Of a DNA stretch of 64,000 bases, positions 16,489-25,674 are shown piece after piece. The notes beneath the pieces are model-generated. The model ran no database searches and had not been told where the DNA came from. It was given only the letters and a program-made list of their open reading frames with translations. Positions within the stretch are counted from its first letter, which is position 1. The number at the start of each line of letters is the position of its first letter. The position numbers and the translations under genes are program-made. Origin of the DNA: Bacillus gobiensis (GTDB lineage: Bacteria > Bacillota > Bacilli > Bacillales > Bacillaceae); NCBI RefSeq assembly GCF_001278705.1, contig NZ_CP012600.1:124190-188189 (forward strand), given 5' to 3'.

Positions 16489-18534
16489 ATGAGCAATGAC
16501 CGCAAAGTGAACGAAAACAGTAAAAACGAGCAGTTGGAAACGTTCCGTGTTGATGATGAAGGCAAAAAGCTGACAACGAATCAAGGAGTAAAGGTATCGG
16601 AGGATGAGTTTTCCTTAAAAGCAGGTGAACGAGGACCAACGTTGATGGAGGATTTTCATTTCCGTGAAAAAATGACGCATTTTGATCATGAGCGGATTCC
16701 CGAGCGGATTGTACATGCCCGTGGTTTTGCAGCCCATGGAGAGTTTCAAGTTTATGAATCAATGAAGGAATTTACGAAGGCAAAATTTCTGCAGGATCCT
16801 TCTGTGAAAACACCGGTTTTCGTCCGTTTTTCAACTGTGGCCGGCTCACGGGGATCGGCTGAAACAGTCCGTGACGCGCGCGGTTTTGCGACGAAGTTTT
16901 ATACAGAAGAAGGGAACTATGATCTAGTAGGCAACAACATCCCTGTCTTTTTTATTCAAGATGCTGTTAAATTTCCTGATCTAATTCATGCAGTCAAACC
17001 AGAACCTCATAATGAGATTCCGCAGGCTGCATCTGCACATGATACATTTTGGGATTTTGTCGCCAACAATCAGGAATCGGCCCATATGGTGATGTGGACA
17101 ATGTCGGATCGGGCAATTCCAAGAAGCTTCCGAATGATGGAGGGCTTTGGGGTGCATACCTTCCGATTAGTCAATGACGAAGGAAAAGCCCACTTTGTGA
17201 AATTTCATTGGAAGCCAGTGCTTGGTTCACATTCTCTCGTATGGGATGAAGCGCAAAAAATCTCCGGAAAGGATCCTGACTTTCATCGCCGGGATTTGTC
17301 GGAGGCGATTGACAATGGAGATTATCCGGAATACGAGCTTGGAGTGCAGATTATTAAGGAAGAAGATGAATTTAACTTTGACTTTGATATTCTCGATCCA
17401 ACGAAGCTTTGGCCGGAAGAAGACGTACCTGTTAAGATCATTGGAAAAATGACGCTGAATCGCAACGTTGACAATGTGTTTGCGGAAACGGAGCAAGTCG
17501 CATTTCATCCAGGAAGTGTGGTGCCGGGCATAGATTTTTCAAATGACCCGTTATTGCAAGGCCGCCTGTTTTCTTATACAGATACGCAATTAATCCGCCT
17601 TGGCGGCCCGAATTTCCATGAGCTGCCGATTAACAGACCCGTTTGTCCGTTCCACAACAATCAGCGTGACGGTTATGGAAGACAAACGATTAACAAAGGT
17701 CAAGTGAGCTATCACCGGAATTCACTTGCGGCCAATACACCATCGCCTGCAAGTGAAGAAGAAGGCGGCTATGTGCATTACCAGGAAAAAGTAGAAGGTC
17801 GTAAAGTGCGGGCCAGAAGTAAAAGCTTTGAAGATCATTTTTCTCAAGCGGCGATGTTTTGGAACAGCATGAGTGATGCAGAAAAGCAGCATATCATTGA
17901 TGCATTCAGCTTTGAGCTTGGGAAAGTGAAAAGCAAATCTGTTCAGCAGCAGGTAGTAGACATGTTTGCAAATGTGAGCCTGGAATTAGCGACAGGCTTT
18001 GCGGAAGCGATCGGGGCGAACCCGCCTTCAAGCGAAGGTTCGCAGGTGACAAAATCCTCGCCTGCACTCAGCATGGAAAACACAAAGAAAAAACCGGCAA
18101 CACGGAAGGTCAGTGTGATCATCGCCAATGATTTTAACGGACCTGAAGTCTCATCCATCCTTGACTCGTTAAAAGCCGAGGGCATCCAACCGGAAATCAT
18201 TAGCGAAAAGCTGGGAATAGTAAAAGGCTCAGATAACTCGGAGCTGGAAGCGGCGCATACGTTCCTAACAGCTGATTCCGTCTTATTTGACGCCATCTAT
18301 GCAGCTGGAGGGATAGCGAAAAATAAAGCATTTTATCAGGATGCATCCTCCTTTATTAATGAAGCCTTTCTACACTTTAAGCCGATCGGTGTTACTCATG
18401 AAGGAAAAACATGGATAAAAAAAGAGGTTGAGAACAGTAAAGGAGTAGTCGTTGGAGAAAATAGCAGCGGATTTGCGGAAGAATTCATCGAGGCGATTAC
18501 AGCCCATCGATTTTGGGATCGACAAATCGTTTAA
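16489..18534 (+). CDS. katE: Catalase, large-subunit clade 2 (KatE/HPII type)
   Basis: This 681-residue cytoplasmic heme catalase splits H2O2 into water and oxygen. The catalytic His lies in VHARG (H76). The distal Asn is in the DLVGNNIPVFFIQD region, and the proximal heme-ligand Tyr is in RLFSYTDTQLIRLG. The extra C-terminal flavodoxin-like domain of large catalases follows (about 530-675; KVSVIIANDFNGPEVSSIL, YAAGGIAKNKAFYQD). The length fits the family (about 680-750). The start is supported by AAGGAGG about 9 bases upstream. A sigma-B-like promoter precedes it, so it is a general-stress catalase rather than the PerR-controlled vegetative KatA. Confidence 0.95.
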   Translation: MSNDRKVNENSKNEQLETFRVDDEGKKLTTNQGVKVSEDEFSLKAGERGPTLMEDFHFREKMTHFDHERIPERIVHARGFAAHGEFQVYESMKEFTKAKFLQDPSVKTPVFVRFSTVAGSRGSAETVRDARGFATKFYTEEGNYDLVGNNIPVFFIQDAVKFPDLIHAVKPEPHNEIPQAASAHDTFWDFVANNQESAHMVMWTMSDRAIPRSFRMMEGFGVHTFRLVNDEGKAHFVKFHWKPVLGSHSLVWDEAQKISGKDPDFHRRDLSEAIDNGDYPEYELGVQIIKEEDEFNFDFDILDPTKLWPEEDVPVKIIGKMTLNRNVDNVFAETEQVAFHPGSVVPGIDFSNDPLLQGRLFSYTDTQLIRLGGPNFHELPINRPVCPFHNNQRDGYGRQTINKGQVSYHRNSLAANTPSPASEEEGGYVHYQEKVEGRKVRARSKSFEDHFSQAAMFWNSMSDAEKQHIIDAFSFELGKVKSKSVQQQVVDMFANVSLELATGFAEAIGANPPSSEGSQVTKSSPALSMENTKKKPATRKVSVIIANDFNGPEVSSILDSLKAEGIQPEIISEKLGIVKGSDNSELEAAHTFLTADSVLFDAIYAAGGIAKNKAFYQDASSFINEAFLHFKPIGVTHEGKTWIKKEVENSKGVVVGENSSGFAEEFIEAITAHRFWDRQIV

Positions 18535-18559
18535 AAGAGAGGGAAATCCTCTCTTTTTT
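18533..18559 (+). terminator. Rho-independent terminator of katE
   Basis: The perfect stem AAAAGAGAGG / CCTCTCTTTT has a five-base loop and extra T residues. It overlaps the stop codon. Confidence 0.85.
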
Positions 18560-18691
18560 CATTTGATTTTGGCTTAGAGTAGACATTGACAGCGAATGCT
18601 TTTTCAAAGAAAAAATATAATAGATTTATAAGTTTTTATAGAGGAAATTGAAGATTAATAATAAGAGTGGTAAATTAATAAAATATAAATT

Positions 18692-18710
18692 ATACAATAT
18701 ACAATATACA
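18692..18710 (+). promoter_or_regulatory. Operator-like repeat upstream of the PLP lyase gene
   Basis: ATACAATATACAATATACA, nearly three tandem ATACAAT units, lies about 100 bases before the lyase start. An identical 19-base copy stands upstream of the permease gene at 22075-22093. It is a likely binding site for the GntR regulator encoded between them (inference). The rest of the 18560-18813 gap is AT-rich with no other clear element. Confidence 0.55.
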
Positions 18711-18813
18711 ATGTTATATTCTTTTGCTGTTGCAAGGAAATGTATTTTGTATATGTAAAGCAATAAAATTAAGAATTTTTTTCAAAATTAGATGACACTT
18801 AGGAGGAGATAAA

Positions 18814-19992
18814 ATGAATCAAAACTTTAAGACAATGGTTACAAGATTAGGCAGCCATAATCCAACATCATTATCAGTGCCAGAAAACATTCCGATCACT
18901 ATGAGTTCGGTATTTGCTTTTGACGATGTTGAAAGTTTAAATAAAGTTTACAACGGTGATGCGGAAGGCTTTATTTATTCAAGAATGACAAATCCTGTTC
19001 ATGAAGCACTAAAAGAAGTCATGTTTTCAATAGACGAAGGGGAAGACGCTCTCGTTTTCTCTTCAGGGATGGCAGCAATTACTTCAACTTTAATCACTCA
19101 CCTGCATTCAGGTGACCATGTATTGGCATCTCATGTGTTATACGGTGAAACTTATGAATTTTTAAAATATCAATTAAAAAAATTCAATATTGATGTCACC
19201 TTTGTTGATTTTTCTAATGACAATTGGGAGCAGTATTTCACACCAAAAACGAAACTGGTCTATACAGAAACGATTTCAAACCCGATGATGGCTGTGGATA
19301 ATTTGACGGAAATAGCGAATATCGCTCATGATTATCACGCGAAATTAGTAGTTGATAATACGTTTGCCACACCTATAGTTTGTCAACCATTAAATCTTGG
19401 AGCAGACATTGTTGTCTATAGTGCTACAAAGTATTTATGCGGACACGGCGATGTAACTGGCGGCATTGTCGTATCGAACAAAGAGACGATTAGTGCCATT
19501 GATAAGGTAGGGACGCTTTATGGCGGCTGTATAAGTCCGTTTGATGCTTGGATTCTTATTCGAAGCTTAAAAACGTTGGAGCTGCGAATGAGAGAACATT
19601 CTAACAATGCTTTGAAATTAGCTGATTTCTTTGAGGGCCATCCAAAAATCAATAAGGTCTATTATCCGGGGCTGCAATCGTCTCCTTCATTCAATCCGGC
19701 TAGTTCTTTTTTTAACAATGAGCTATATGGCGGCATGTTATCAGTAGACCTAAAAGGAAACGACGAAAGCTATCGAACTTTTATTGACAACTTAGAAGGA
19801 ATAAAATTCGTGCCTAGTTTGGCAGATGTGAAAACGTCTGTTTGTTCACCAGCTATCACTTCTCATCGGAATTTAAGCGATAACGAGCTCAAACAAGCAG
19901 GAATTTCGAAAGGTTTAATTCGGATATCTACAGGTCTTGAAAATATAGATGATCTCATTTCTGAATTCGATAAGGTTTTAAATCTTATTTAA
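18814..19992 (+). CDS. PLP-dependent Cys/Met metabolism lyase (methionine gamma-lyase-like)
   Basis: This 392-residue fold-type I PLP enzyme belongs to the cystathionine gamma-synthase/methionine gamma-lyase family. Motifs are YSRMTNPVHEALKEV near residue 50, SSGMAAITSTL, DNTFATPIVCQPLNLGADIVVYSATKYLCGHGD (split; PLP lysine in SATK, about residue 206) and the C-terminal LIRISTGLENIDDL. Family members either make cystathionine or degrade methionine/homocysteine to a thiol, ammonia and a 2-keto acid. With a homocysteine methyltransferase, permease and GntR regulator next to it, a catabolic methionine or S-methylmethionine role is the better guess. Ribosome site AGGAGG is present. Preceded by the 19-bp operator-like repeat. 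Confidence 0.83.
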   Translation: MNQNFKTMVTRLGSHNPTSLSVPENIPITMSSVFAFDDVESLNKVYNGDAEGFIYSRMTNPVHEALKEVMFSIDEGEDALVFSSGMAAITSTLITHLHSGDHVLASHVLYGETYEFLKYQLKKFNIDVTFVDFSNDNWEQYFTPKTKLVYTETISNPMMAVDNLTEIANIAHDYHAKLVVDNTFATPIVCQPLNLGADIVVYSATKYLCGHGDVTGGIVVSNKETISAIDKVGTLYGGCISPFDAWILIRSLKTLELRMREHSNNALKLADFFEGHPKINKVYYPGLQSSPSFNPASSFFNNELYGGMLSVDLKGNDESYRTFIDNLEGIKFVPSLADVKTSVCSPAITSHRNLSDNELKQAGISKGLIRISTGLENIDDLISEFDKVLNLI

Positions 19993-20098
19993 TCAGAAAC
20001 TTTTCAAGTAAAAAAGCCAAACATTAAAGATACCCTCGTGGCAATTACGGAAGACAAATAGTTTATAGAAAAAACTTAAAGGGGGAAGTGCTCTAGTT

Positions 20099-20144
20099 AA
20101 AAACCGGCATGGGTCAGATTTAATTGAACTCATGCCGGTTTTTT
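20099..20144 (+). terminator. Rho-independent terminator after the PLP lyase
   Basis: The stem AAAAACCGGCATG / CATGCCGGTTTTT is perfect, with a 19-base loop and T-run. It lies about 105 bases after the stop, in a leader with no further gene. Confidence 0.8.
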
Positions 20145-20169
20145 AGTGTATTTGTAGGTAAAGAATTAA

Positions 20170-20213
20170 AAGAGAACTGGACCTAATAATTTTATTTTCG
20201 TGTCCAATCCTCT
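20170..20213 (-). terminator. Possible terminator of the homocysteine methyltransferase gene
   Basis: AAAGAG…GGAC and GTCC…CTCTTT form a two-part stem with an internal mismatch just after the leftward stop codon. The pairing is imperfect. Confidence 0.4.
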
Positions 20214-21206
20214 TTAAAGAAACTTCAACTTGTTGTTCGAACCATCTCCCATATTTTTATCACGGGCCCATTCTTTAATATGACGAATATCTTTCGGGGT
20301 TGTTCTGCAACAGCCGCCTATTAAACTTGCTCCATTTTTATACCAGTCCTTTGAAATAACGCCGAAATTTTCATACTGTTGTTCCTTAGACCACGATTTT
20401 GTTTGAGGGTCATATTGTTCACCTGAATTCGGATAAATAATGATTGGTTTCGTCGTCACATTTTTCAGGTTTGATATCACCTTTGGAATACGCGAGACTG
20501 AAGTACAATTAACGCCGATTGCACAAATATTAGAATGTTGATTAAAATAAGACGCAGCCTCATCCAGTGCAGTTCCATCGCAAAGTTGCTGATCATTTGC
20601 AATACTGAACGAAATCCATGCTGAGGTGTCCGGAAAAGCTGTTTCAAGTAACTGGGCAAGAGCCATGCTTTCGTGAAAATGGGGAATGGTTTCAAAAGCA
20701 AATATATCAATCCCAGCCTCTTTTAATAACTTCATTCGAGATAAATGAAATTGCTGAAACTCTTCTATGGATAAATCATATTTTCCTGTATACTCCGAGC
20801 CGTCTGCAAGAAATGCTCCGTACGGGCCGATGCTGCCGGCAACTAATGGATAAGGTCTTGCTAGCTTCTCTTGTTTCGTCAGGCTTGTCCAGAATTCATC
20901 ACGTGCCTCTTTCGCCAGCAATACAGCTTTTGTCATAAGGTGCCTCGCGTCTTCATCGGTCCATCCATGTTTTTTAAACCCTTCGATGTTGGCCTGATAA
21001 GTGTTTGTCGTTGCGATATCTGCTCCGGCTTTAAAATAGTCAAGGTGGACTTCCTTAATTAAATCGGGTGTATCGATAATGGCTTTGGCAGACCATAAAT
21101 CATCTTTAATATCCAGACCTTTTTTCTCAATTTCTGTTGCCATTGCTCCATCTAATAATACGACTTGAAATTGTTTAATCATTTGTTGAATTCGATTATC
21201 GTCCAT
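20214..21206 (-). CDS. mmuM: Homocysteine S-methyltransferase (MmuM/YbgG type)
   Basis: This 330-residue zinc enzyme transfers a methyl group from S-methylmethionine (or SAM) to homocysteine to give methionine. Family motifs are LLDGAMATEIEKKG at the N-terminus, TNTYQANI, AGSIGPYGAFLADGSEYTG, FETIP, and the zinc-binding cysteines GVNCTS and GGCCRTTP near the C-terminus. The ATG was chosen over the preceding TTG by spacing to GGTGGAGG. It is the same pair (methyltransferase plus AAT-type permease) as ybgG/ybgF of B. subtilis and mmuMP of E. coli. It is leftward, 40 bases downstream of the GntR gene, so co-transcribed with it. Confidence 0.9.
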   Translation of the reverse strand: MDDNRIQQMIKQFQVVLLDGAMATEIEKKGLDIKDDLWSAKAIIDTPDLIKEVHLDYFKAGADIATTNTYQANIEGFKKHGWTDEDARHLMTKAVLLAKEARDEFWTSLTKQEKLARPYPLVAGSIGPYGAFLADGSEYTGKYDLSIEEFQQFHLSRMKLLKEAGIDIFAFETIPHFHESMALAQLLETAFPDTSAWISFSIANDQQLCDGTALDEAASYFNQHSNICAIGVNCTSVSRIPKVISNLKNVTTKPIIIYPNSGEQYDPQTKSWSKEQQYENFGVISKDWYKNGASLIGGCCRTTPKDIRHIKEWARDKNMGDGSNNKLKFL

Positions 21207-21248
21207 CAAACCTCCACCTTCTTCAGAATTACAATCACTAATTTGAAG

Positions 21249-21890
21249 CTAAATCATGTCTTTATGTTTAATTTCCCAATGCTTCTTAATCAGATGCTCT
21301 AATTGATTTCCATCTTGCTTTTTAAAATGCATGATGATTTCTCTATGATCCTCATTCATTTGCTTTGACACGGAAAAAAGTTTGCCTTCATCATCGCTTG
21401 AATAAACTTGTCTGACAAAACTATTTTGCAAACTCGCCAAAATATCTGTAAGGGTTGAATTGTTGCATTTTTTAAGATAAACATTATGGAACTCTTTTTG
21501 ATATTTTTGATAGTCCGAATAGTTTTTTTCTGAAATAGCAATGTCTATTTTATTTGTGTACTCTTCCATTTCTTTGATATCGTTCTCCGTAATTTGCTCC
21601 AAAGATAAGGTAGCTGCTAAAGCATCCAGTACGCTGACGACTTTAAATACATCGAGCTTCTTTTTTGTATCAAGTTCTTTTACAATAAATCCTCTTCTGG
21701 GAAGATACTCGAGATAATTCTCTGAAGCTAATTGGATCAAAGCCTCTCTCACAGGGGTTCGGCTGACTTCTAATTTTTTGCTTAATTCAACCTCATTAAT
21801 TTTATGGTTAGGAAGTAAAGTGCCATTTTGGATTTCAGTGGCGATGTAGTCATAAACATGGTCTTTTAATGATTGATATACCTTTTTAAT
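21249..21890 (-). CDS. GntR-family (FadR-type) regulator with an ATT start
   Basis: This 213-residue regulator has an N-terminal winged helix (IATEIQNGTLLPNHKINEVE, LSKKLEVSRTPVREAL) and a helical FCD sensor domain (about 85-205; LDALAATLSLEQITENDIKEMEEYTN split). No ATG, GTG or TTG gives the full DNA-binding domain; the first is a GTG inside the recognition helix. In frame, GAGGAGG is followed 7 bases later by ATT at 21890, with a stop codon just upstream. ATT is therefore the only start that yields an intact HTH. It probably controls the adjacent methyltransferase, lyase and permease genes through the shared 19-bp repeat (inference). A low-efficiency start would keep its level low. Confidence 0.78.
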   Translation of the reverse strand: MKKVYQSLKDHVYDYIATEIQNGTLLPNHKINEVELSKKLEVSRTPVREALIQLASENYLEYLPRRGFIVKELDTKKKLDVFKVVSVLDALAATLSLEQITENDIKEMEEYTNKIDIAISEKNYSDYQKYQKEFHNVYLKKCNNSTLTDILASLQNSFVRQVYSSDDEGKLFSVSKQMNEDHREIIMHFKKQDGNQLEHLIKKHWEIKHKDMI

Positions 21891-22074
21891 CGTTCTTCCT
21901 CCTCAAAATGGATTTAATATTAAATACATTATATAATATATCTGTTGTGAAAACAGGAAGTCTTCTATTATAGAAACTACCTTCTAATTTATCTTTGCTG
22001 TATAGAACGTTTGCTGTTATATTTTCTGACCTATTTGTTGTGTATTCATTATATTAGTGTTAATTTCTTAAATA

Positions 22075-22093
22075 ATACAATATACAATATACA
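22075..22093. promoter_or_regulatory. Operator-like repeat between GntR and permease genes
   Basis: This 19-base ATACAATATACAATATACA is identical to the copy upstream of the lyase gene. It lies in the divergent region of the GntR regulator and permease. A likely permease -10 (TGTTATACT) is near 22190. A further weak match (AATACATTATATAAT) lies around 21925. Confidence 0.55.
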
Positions 22094-22250
22094 GTATTAC
22101 AGGGTGAAAAGCTTTGAAGCCATTTGACTAGCTCTAGTATTATTTTTTGATTTGTGACAGAAGTGAAATTTTATTTTACTGAATTTTTGTTATACTCATA
22201 GCTTGTACTGTTTTTTTAATACCATATGAAATATTAGAGGGAGTAATCAG

Positions 22251-23675
22251 ATGCTGGAGACAAAAAACACAACTGATGGTCAATTAAAACGAACAATGAA
22301 AAGCAGGCATTTATTTATGATTTCACTTGGAGGTGTCATAGGAACAGGGCTTTTTCTTAGTTCAGGGTACACGATCAATCAAGCAGGTCCGGTAGGTACG
22401 CTGCTCGCTTACCTCGTTGGATCTGTTATCGTGTATCTGGTGATGCTCTGTTTAGGTGAATTAACCGTAAAAATGCCTATGACCGGCTCTTTTCATACAT
22501 ATGCCACTAAATATATCGGCCCTGGAACTGGTTTTACTATGGCATTGCTTTATTGGTTAACATGGACAGTGGCACTTGGTTCTGAATTTACTGCCGCTGG
22601 TTTAATTATGCAAAGCTGGTTTCCGACAACAACAGTATGGGCATGGAGCGCCTTTTTTATTGTTTTCCTTTTTTGCTTAAATGCTTTTTCTGTCCGCTTT
22701 TTTGCAGAAACAGAATTTTGGTTTTCCAGTATTAAAGTGATAGCGATTATTTTGTTCATATTAATTGGTGGGTTGGCGGTATTTGGTATTATCCCGGTGG
22801 ATGGGTACACAGAAGCTCCTTTGTTCACTAATTTTGTAAAAGATGGGCTTTTCCCGAATGGATTTGGTGCTGTTTTCCTGACGATGCTGGCTGTTAACTT
22901 TGCTTTTTCGGGTACGGAATTAATTAGTGTAGCTTCTGGAGAAACAGCTGAACCGGAAAAAGTAATCCCGAAAACGATCCATACAACGGTTTTACGGTTG
23001 ATTGTATTTTTTATAGGAAGCATATTTGTTATTTCAGCCTTAATTCCTTGGAAGGAAGCAGGGGTCGATCAAAGCCCATTTGTCACCGTATTTAATAACA
23101 TAGGGATTCCATATGCCGGTACCATAATGAATTTTGTTGTTTTAACTGCCATTCTATCATGCGCAAATTCCGGGTTATATGCTGCCACTCGTATGCTTTG
23201 GTCGTTATCAAATGAAAAAATGATCTCGAAAGCCTTTGGAAAAGTAAATAAAAATGGGATTCCGATGAAGGCGCTAATTGTCACCACTTTTGGCGGAGTG
23301 TTATCTTTGATCTCTAGTGTTATACCTGCTCAAACCGTTTATATCGTATTAGTTTCTATTTCTGGATTAGCAGTGGTAATTGTATGGATGGGTATCGCTG
23401 CTTCACAATTTATGTTCCGTCGTACTTATTTGAAGGAGGGCAATAATATAAAGGATTTGAAATTCAAAACGCCTTTGTATCCAATTGTACCTATTGCAGC
23501 GTTTGTATTATGCTTCTTGTCATGCGTGTTAGTTGTTTTTGATCCATCACAACGAATGGCATTATTTTATACTATACCATTTGTTGCCTTATGTTATATT
23601 TTTTACTATATGAGACAAGCCATTCTAAAGAGGAAACTAAGCTTGAAAGAGGGAGTTTCAAGTATTCGATCATAA
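22251..23675 (+). CDS. AAT-family amino acid permease (S-methylmethionine permease-like)
   Basis: This 474-residue transporter has twelve membrane helices. The amino-acid/polyamine/organocation signature occurs early ([20 protein letters not shown], residues 16-35), followed by [13 protein letters not shown] and [17 protein letters not shown]. It resembles YbgF/MmuP permeases that import S-methylmethionine. That specificity is inferred from the adjacent mmuM-type gene. The start is supported by GAGGGAG. Divergent from the GntR regulator with a shared operator-like repeat. Confidence 0.85.
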   Translation: MLETKNTTDGQLKRTMKSRHLFMISLGGVIGTGLFLSSGYTINQAGPVGTLLAYLVGSVIVYLVMLCLGELTVKMPMTGSFHTYATKYIGPGTGFTMALLYWLTWTVALGSEFTAAGLIMQSWFPTTTVWAWSAFFIVFLFCLNAFSVRFFAETEFWFSSIKVIAIILFILIGGLAVFGIIPVDGYTEAPLFTNFVKDGLFPNGFGAVFLTMLAVNFAFSGTELISVASGETAEPEKVIPKTIHTTVLRLIVFFIGSIFVISALIPWKEAGVDQSPFVTVFNNIGIPYAGTIMNFVVLTAILSCANSGLYAATRMLWSLSNEKMISKAFGKVNKNGIPMKALIVTTFGGVLSLISSVIPAQTVYIVLVSISGLAVVIVWMGIAASQFMFRRTYLKEGNNIKDLKFKTPLYPIVPIAAFVLCFLSCVLVVFDPSQRMALFYTIPFVALCYIFYYMRQAILKRKLSLKEGVSSIRS

Positions 23676-23722
23676 ATCTCTTATCGAAAAAAGGAAGGAG
23701 AAAAATAAATTTACAGAATGTG

Positions 23723-23754
23723 TACAGAGAGGAACCTCCTCTCTGTATTTTTTT
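23723..23754 (+). terminator. Rho-independent terminator of the permease gene
   Basis: The stem TACAGAGAGG / CCTCTCTGTA is perfect, with a five-base loop followed by seven T. Confidence 0.85.
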
Positions 23755-23942
23755 ATACATGATTGGTGATATGATTCTATGCAACCAAACCAGCTACTGC
23801 GATTTAAAAAGGTGCTATTAAGGAATTTAGAAGTAATTAGTTCTCGAAATTCAATGTATTTCCGGGGAAATTGTCATCTGAAAAGATTTACAAAAATAAA
23901 ATCATTTTTTTATGTTTTTTGAAATAGGAGTTTGGTACGATT

Positions 23943-23969
23943 ATTATCGCTCAAAGATTATCGCTCAAA
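23943..23969 (+). repeat. Tandem 14-base direct repeat before the CHR transporter gene
   Basis: ATTATCGCTCAAAG occurs twice in tandem, the second copy ending AAA. It lies about 60 bases upstream of the transporter start. A regulatory role is possible. Nothing else of note lies in the 23755-24027 gap. Confidence 0.45.
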
Positions 23970-24027
23970 ATATACGAGCTAGTTAAAGAAATTAAAGGAA
24001 ATAGAATTTGGAAGGGAGAATAATAGT

Positions 24028-25233
24028 GTGGGAAGTAAAGCGTTAAATAAAGAAAATGGCGGGGCTTCCATTCGATCTTTGTTAGAAATATTAATCGTTT
24101 CAACAAGACTTGGTTTGACTTCTTTTGGAGGTCCAATTGCCCATTTAGGATATTTTCATGAAGAATATATTCGCAGAAGAAAATGGATGGATGAAAAGAG
24201 CTATGCTGATTTAGTCGCTTTATGCCAATTTCTCCCCGGTCCTGCCAGCAGCCAGGTTGGTATTGGCATCGGAGTCATGCGTGCAGGTGTAATTGGTGGA
24301 ATCGTTGCTTTTCTTGGCTTCACATTACCCTCAGTTATTGCACTCATTATGATGGCATTAATTTTGCAAGGACTGCAAATTGGAGATGCAGGCTGGATAC
24401 ATGGATTGAAAATGGTTGCTGTAGCAGTTGTTGCACACGCCATTATCGGAATGGCGCAGAAGTTAACCCCGGATGTAAAACGAAAAACGATTGCACTAAT
24501 CGCATTAGTAGTAACGCTATTATGGCAGACGGCATACACACAGGTGGGGATCATTTTATTATCTGCAATGATTGGATATTTTATTTTTAAACAGCCTGAA
24601 GAAAAAGATGATTCCAGAATTCATTTCCCTATTTCACGTCGTTTTGCAATTTTTTGCTTATTATTATTTTTTGGATTGCTTGTTGGTCTCCCTATTTTGA
24701 GGGACATTACTTCATTACAATGGGTTGCTATGGTGGATAGCTTCTATCGCTCAGGCTCTCTTGTGTTTGGAGGAGGACATGTTGTCTTGCCGCTTCTTGA
24801 GCGTGAATTTGTACATCCTGGATGGATAAGCAAAGAAACCTTTCTTGCCGGATATGGCGCTGCACAAGCCGTTCCAGGTCCGCTATTTACATTTGCAGCA
24901 TATTTAGGGACGATCATGAATGGCTGGCTTGGCGGGTTATTAGCGACGGTTGCCATCTTCTTACCAGCTTTTCTACTGATTTTTGGCACACTGCCATTTT
25001 GGGAAAGTTTACGTCGAAACGAAAAAGTTAAAGGTGCACTAATGGGCGTCAATGCAGCAGTGGTGGGGATATTAATCTCTGCATTTTATGAACCAATCTG
25101 GACAAGTTCTATTCTGGCACCAATTGATTTCGCCTTCGCTGCTATCTTATTTAGTATGCTGGCTTTTTGGAAGCTGCAGCCGTGGATGATCGTAGTCTTT
25201 GGGGCGATTGGCGGATTTCTTATCAACCTATAA
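24028..25233 (+). CDS. chrA: Chromate-ion-transporter (CHR/ChrA) family protein, long-chain
   Basis: This 401-residue membrane protein is a fusion of two homologous CHR domains. The N half has TRLGLTSFGGPIAHLGYFHEE and FLPGPASSQVGIGIG. The C half has FYRSGSLVFGGGHVVLPLLE and GAAQAVPGPLFTFAAYLG. The paired FGG and PGP motifs mark the family. Some members export chromate, while many have no shown substrate. The start is GTG with GAAGGGAG upstream. It stands alone, preceded by a tandem direct repeat. Chromate resistance should not be assumed without tests. Confidence 0.88.
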   Translation: MGSKALNKENGGASIRSLLEILIVSTRLGLTSFGGPIAHLGYFHEEYIRRRKWMDEKSYADLVALCQFLPGPASSQVGIGIGVMRAGVIGGIVAFLGFTLPSVIALIMMALILQGLQIGDAGWIHGLKMVAVAVVAHAIIGMAQKLTPDVKRKTIALIALVVTLLWQTAYTQVGIILLSAMIGYFIFKQPEEKDDSRIHFPISRRFAIFCLLLFFGLLVGLPILRDITSLQWVAMVDSFYRSGSLVFGGGHVVLPLLEREFVHPGWISKETFLAGYGAAQAVPGPLFTFAAYLGTIMNGWLGGLLATVAIFLPAFLLIFGTLPFWESLRRNEKVKGALMGVNAAVVGILISAFYEPIWTSSILAPIDFAFAAILFSMLAFWKLQPWMIVVFGAIGGFLINL

Positions 25234-25244
25234 ATAAAATAAGG

Positions 25245-25277
25245 GCTGGTTCGTCAATTTTATACTGACAATCCAGC
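25245..25277 (+). terminator. Possible terminator after the CHR transporter
   Basis: GCTGG and CCAGC flank a second short pair GTCA / TGAC, with AATAAA-like arms outside. There is no strong T-run, so support is weak. Confidence 0.35.
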
Positions 25278-25287
25278 ACTTTATTAA

Positions 25288-25446
25288 TTAGTTGTCATCA
25301 GAATTTTGTTCCACAAAATCTAGTATTCTCTCATTTATCTCGTTCGGAAATTCGCCATGCAACGTATTAAAGAAGGTTTGATCTGGAAAGTTTAGAATGA
25401 ATTGTTCATGATGAAGGATCAGAACGAATTTTATTTCTTGTGTCAC
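25288..25446 (-). pseudogene. Short ORF, possibly a gene remnant
   Basis: A leftward GTG-started frame of 52 residues has protein-like composition (EIKFVLILHHEQFILNFPDQ, ending RILDFVEQNSDDN). It looks like the C-terminal end of a larger enzyme, perhaps a hydrolase. No ribosome site is seen, and a stop precedes it. It may be a decayed fragment; I cannot name the parent. Confidence 0.3.
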
Positions 25447-25633
25447 TCATCGCAGAAGGCGGGGATGAACAAACAAATAATCTGATAAAAAAATTAATTT
25501 TTTTGTGAGATGAATAATGAAAGATGGCGGTATTATCCAAAGCAAGTTGTAGGAAAAAAGCATAGGAGTTATGTGAAGATGAGGTAATAACCAATTTGTA
25601 TCTATATTTGAACGATTGTTTTCAAAAAAGACG

Positions 25634-25665
25634 AAGGGACTAATCACTAGAGCGATTAGTCCCTT
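25634..25665 (-). terminator. Rho-independent terminator of the GH31 gene
   Basis: AAGGGACTAATC and GATTAGTCCCTT form a perfect 12-bp stem with an 8-base loop. On the minus strand it is followed by CGTCTTTTTT. Confidence 0.8.
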
Positions 25666-25674
25666 ATAAAAAAA

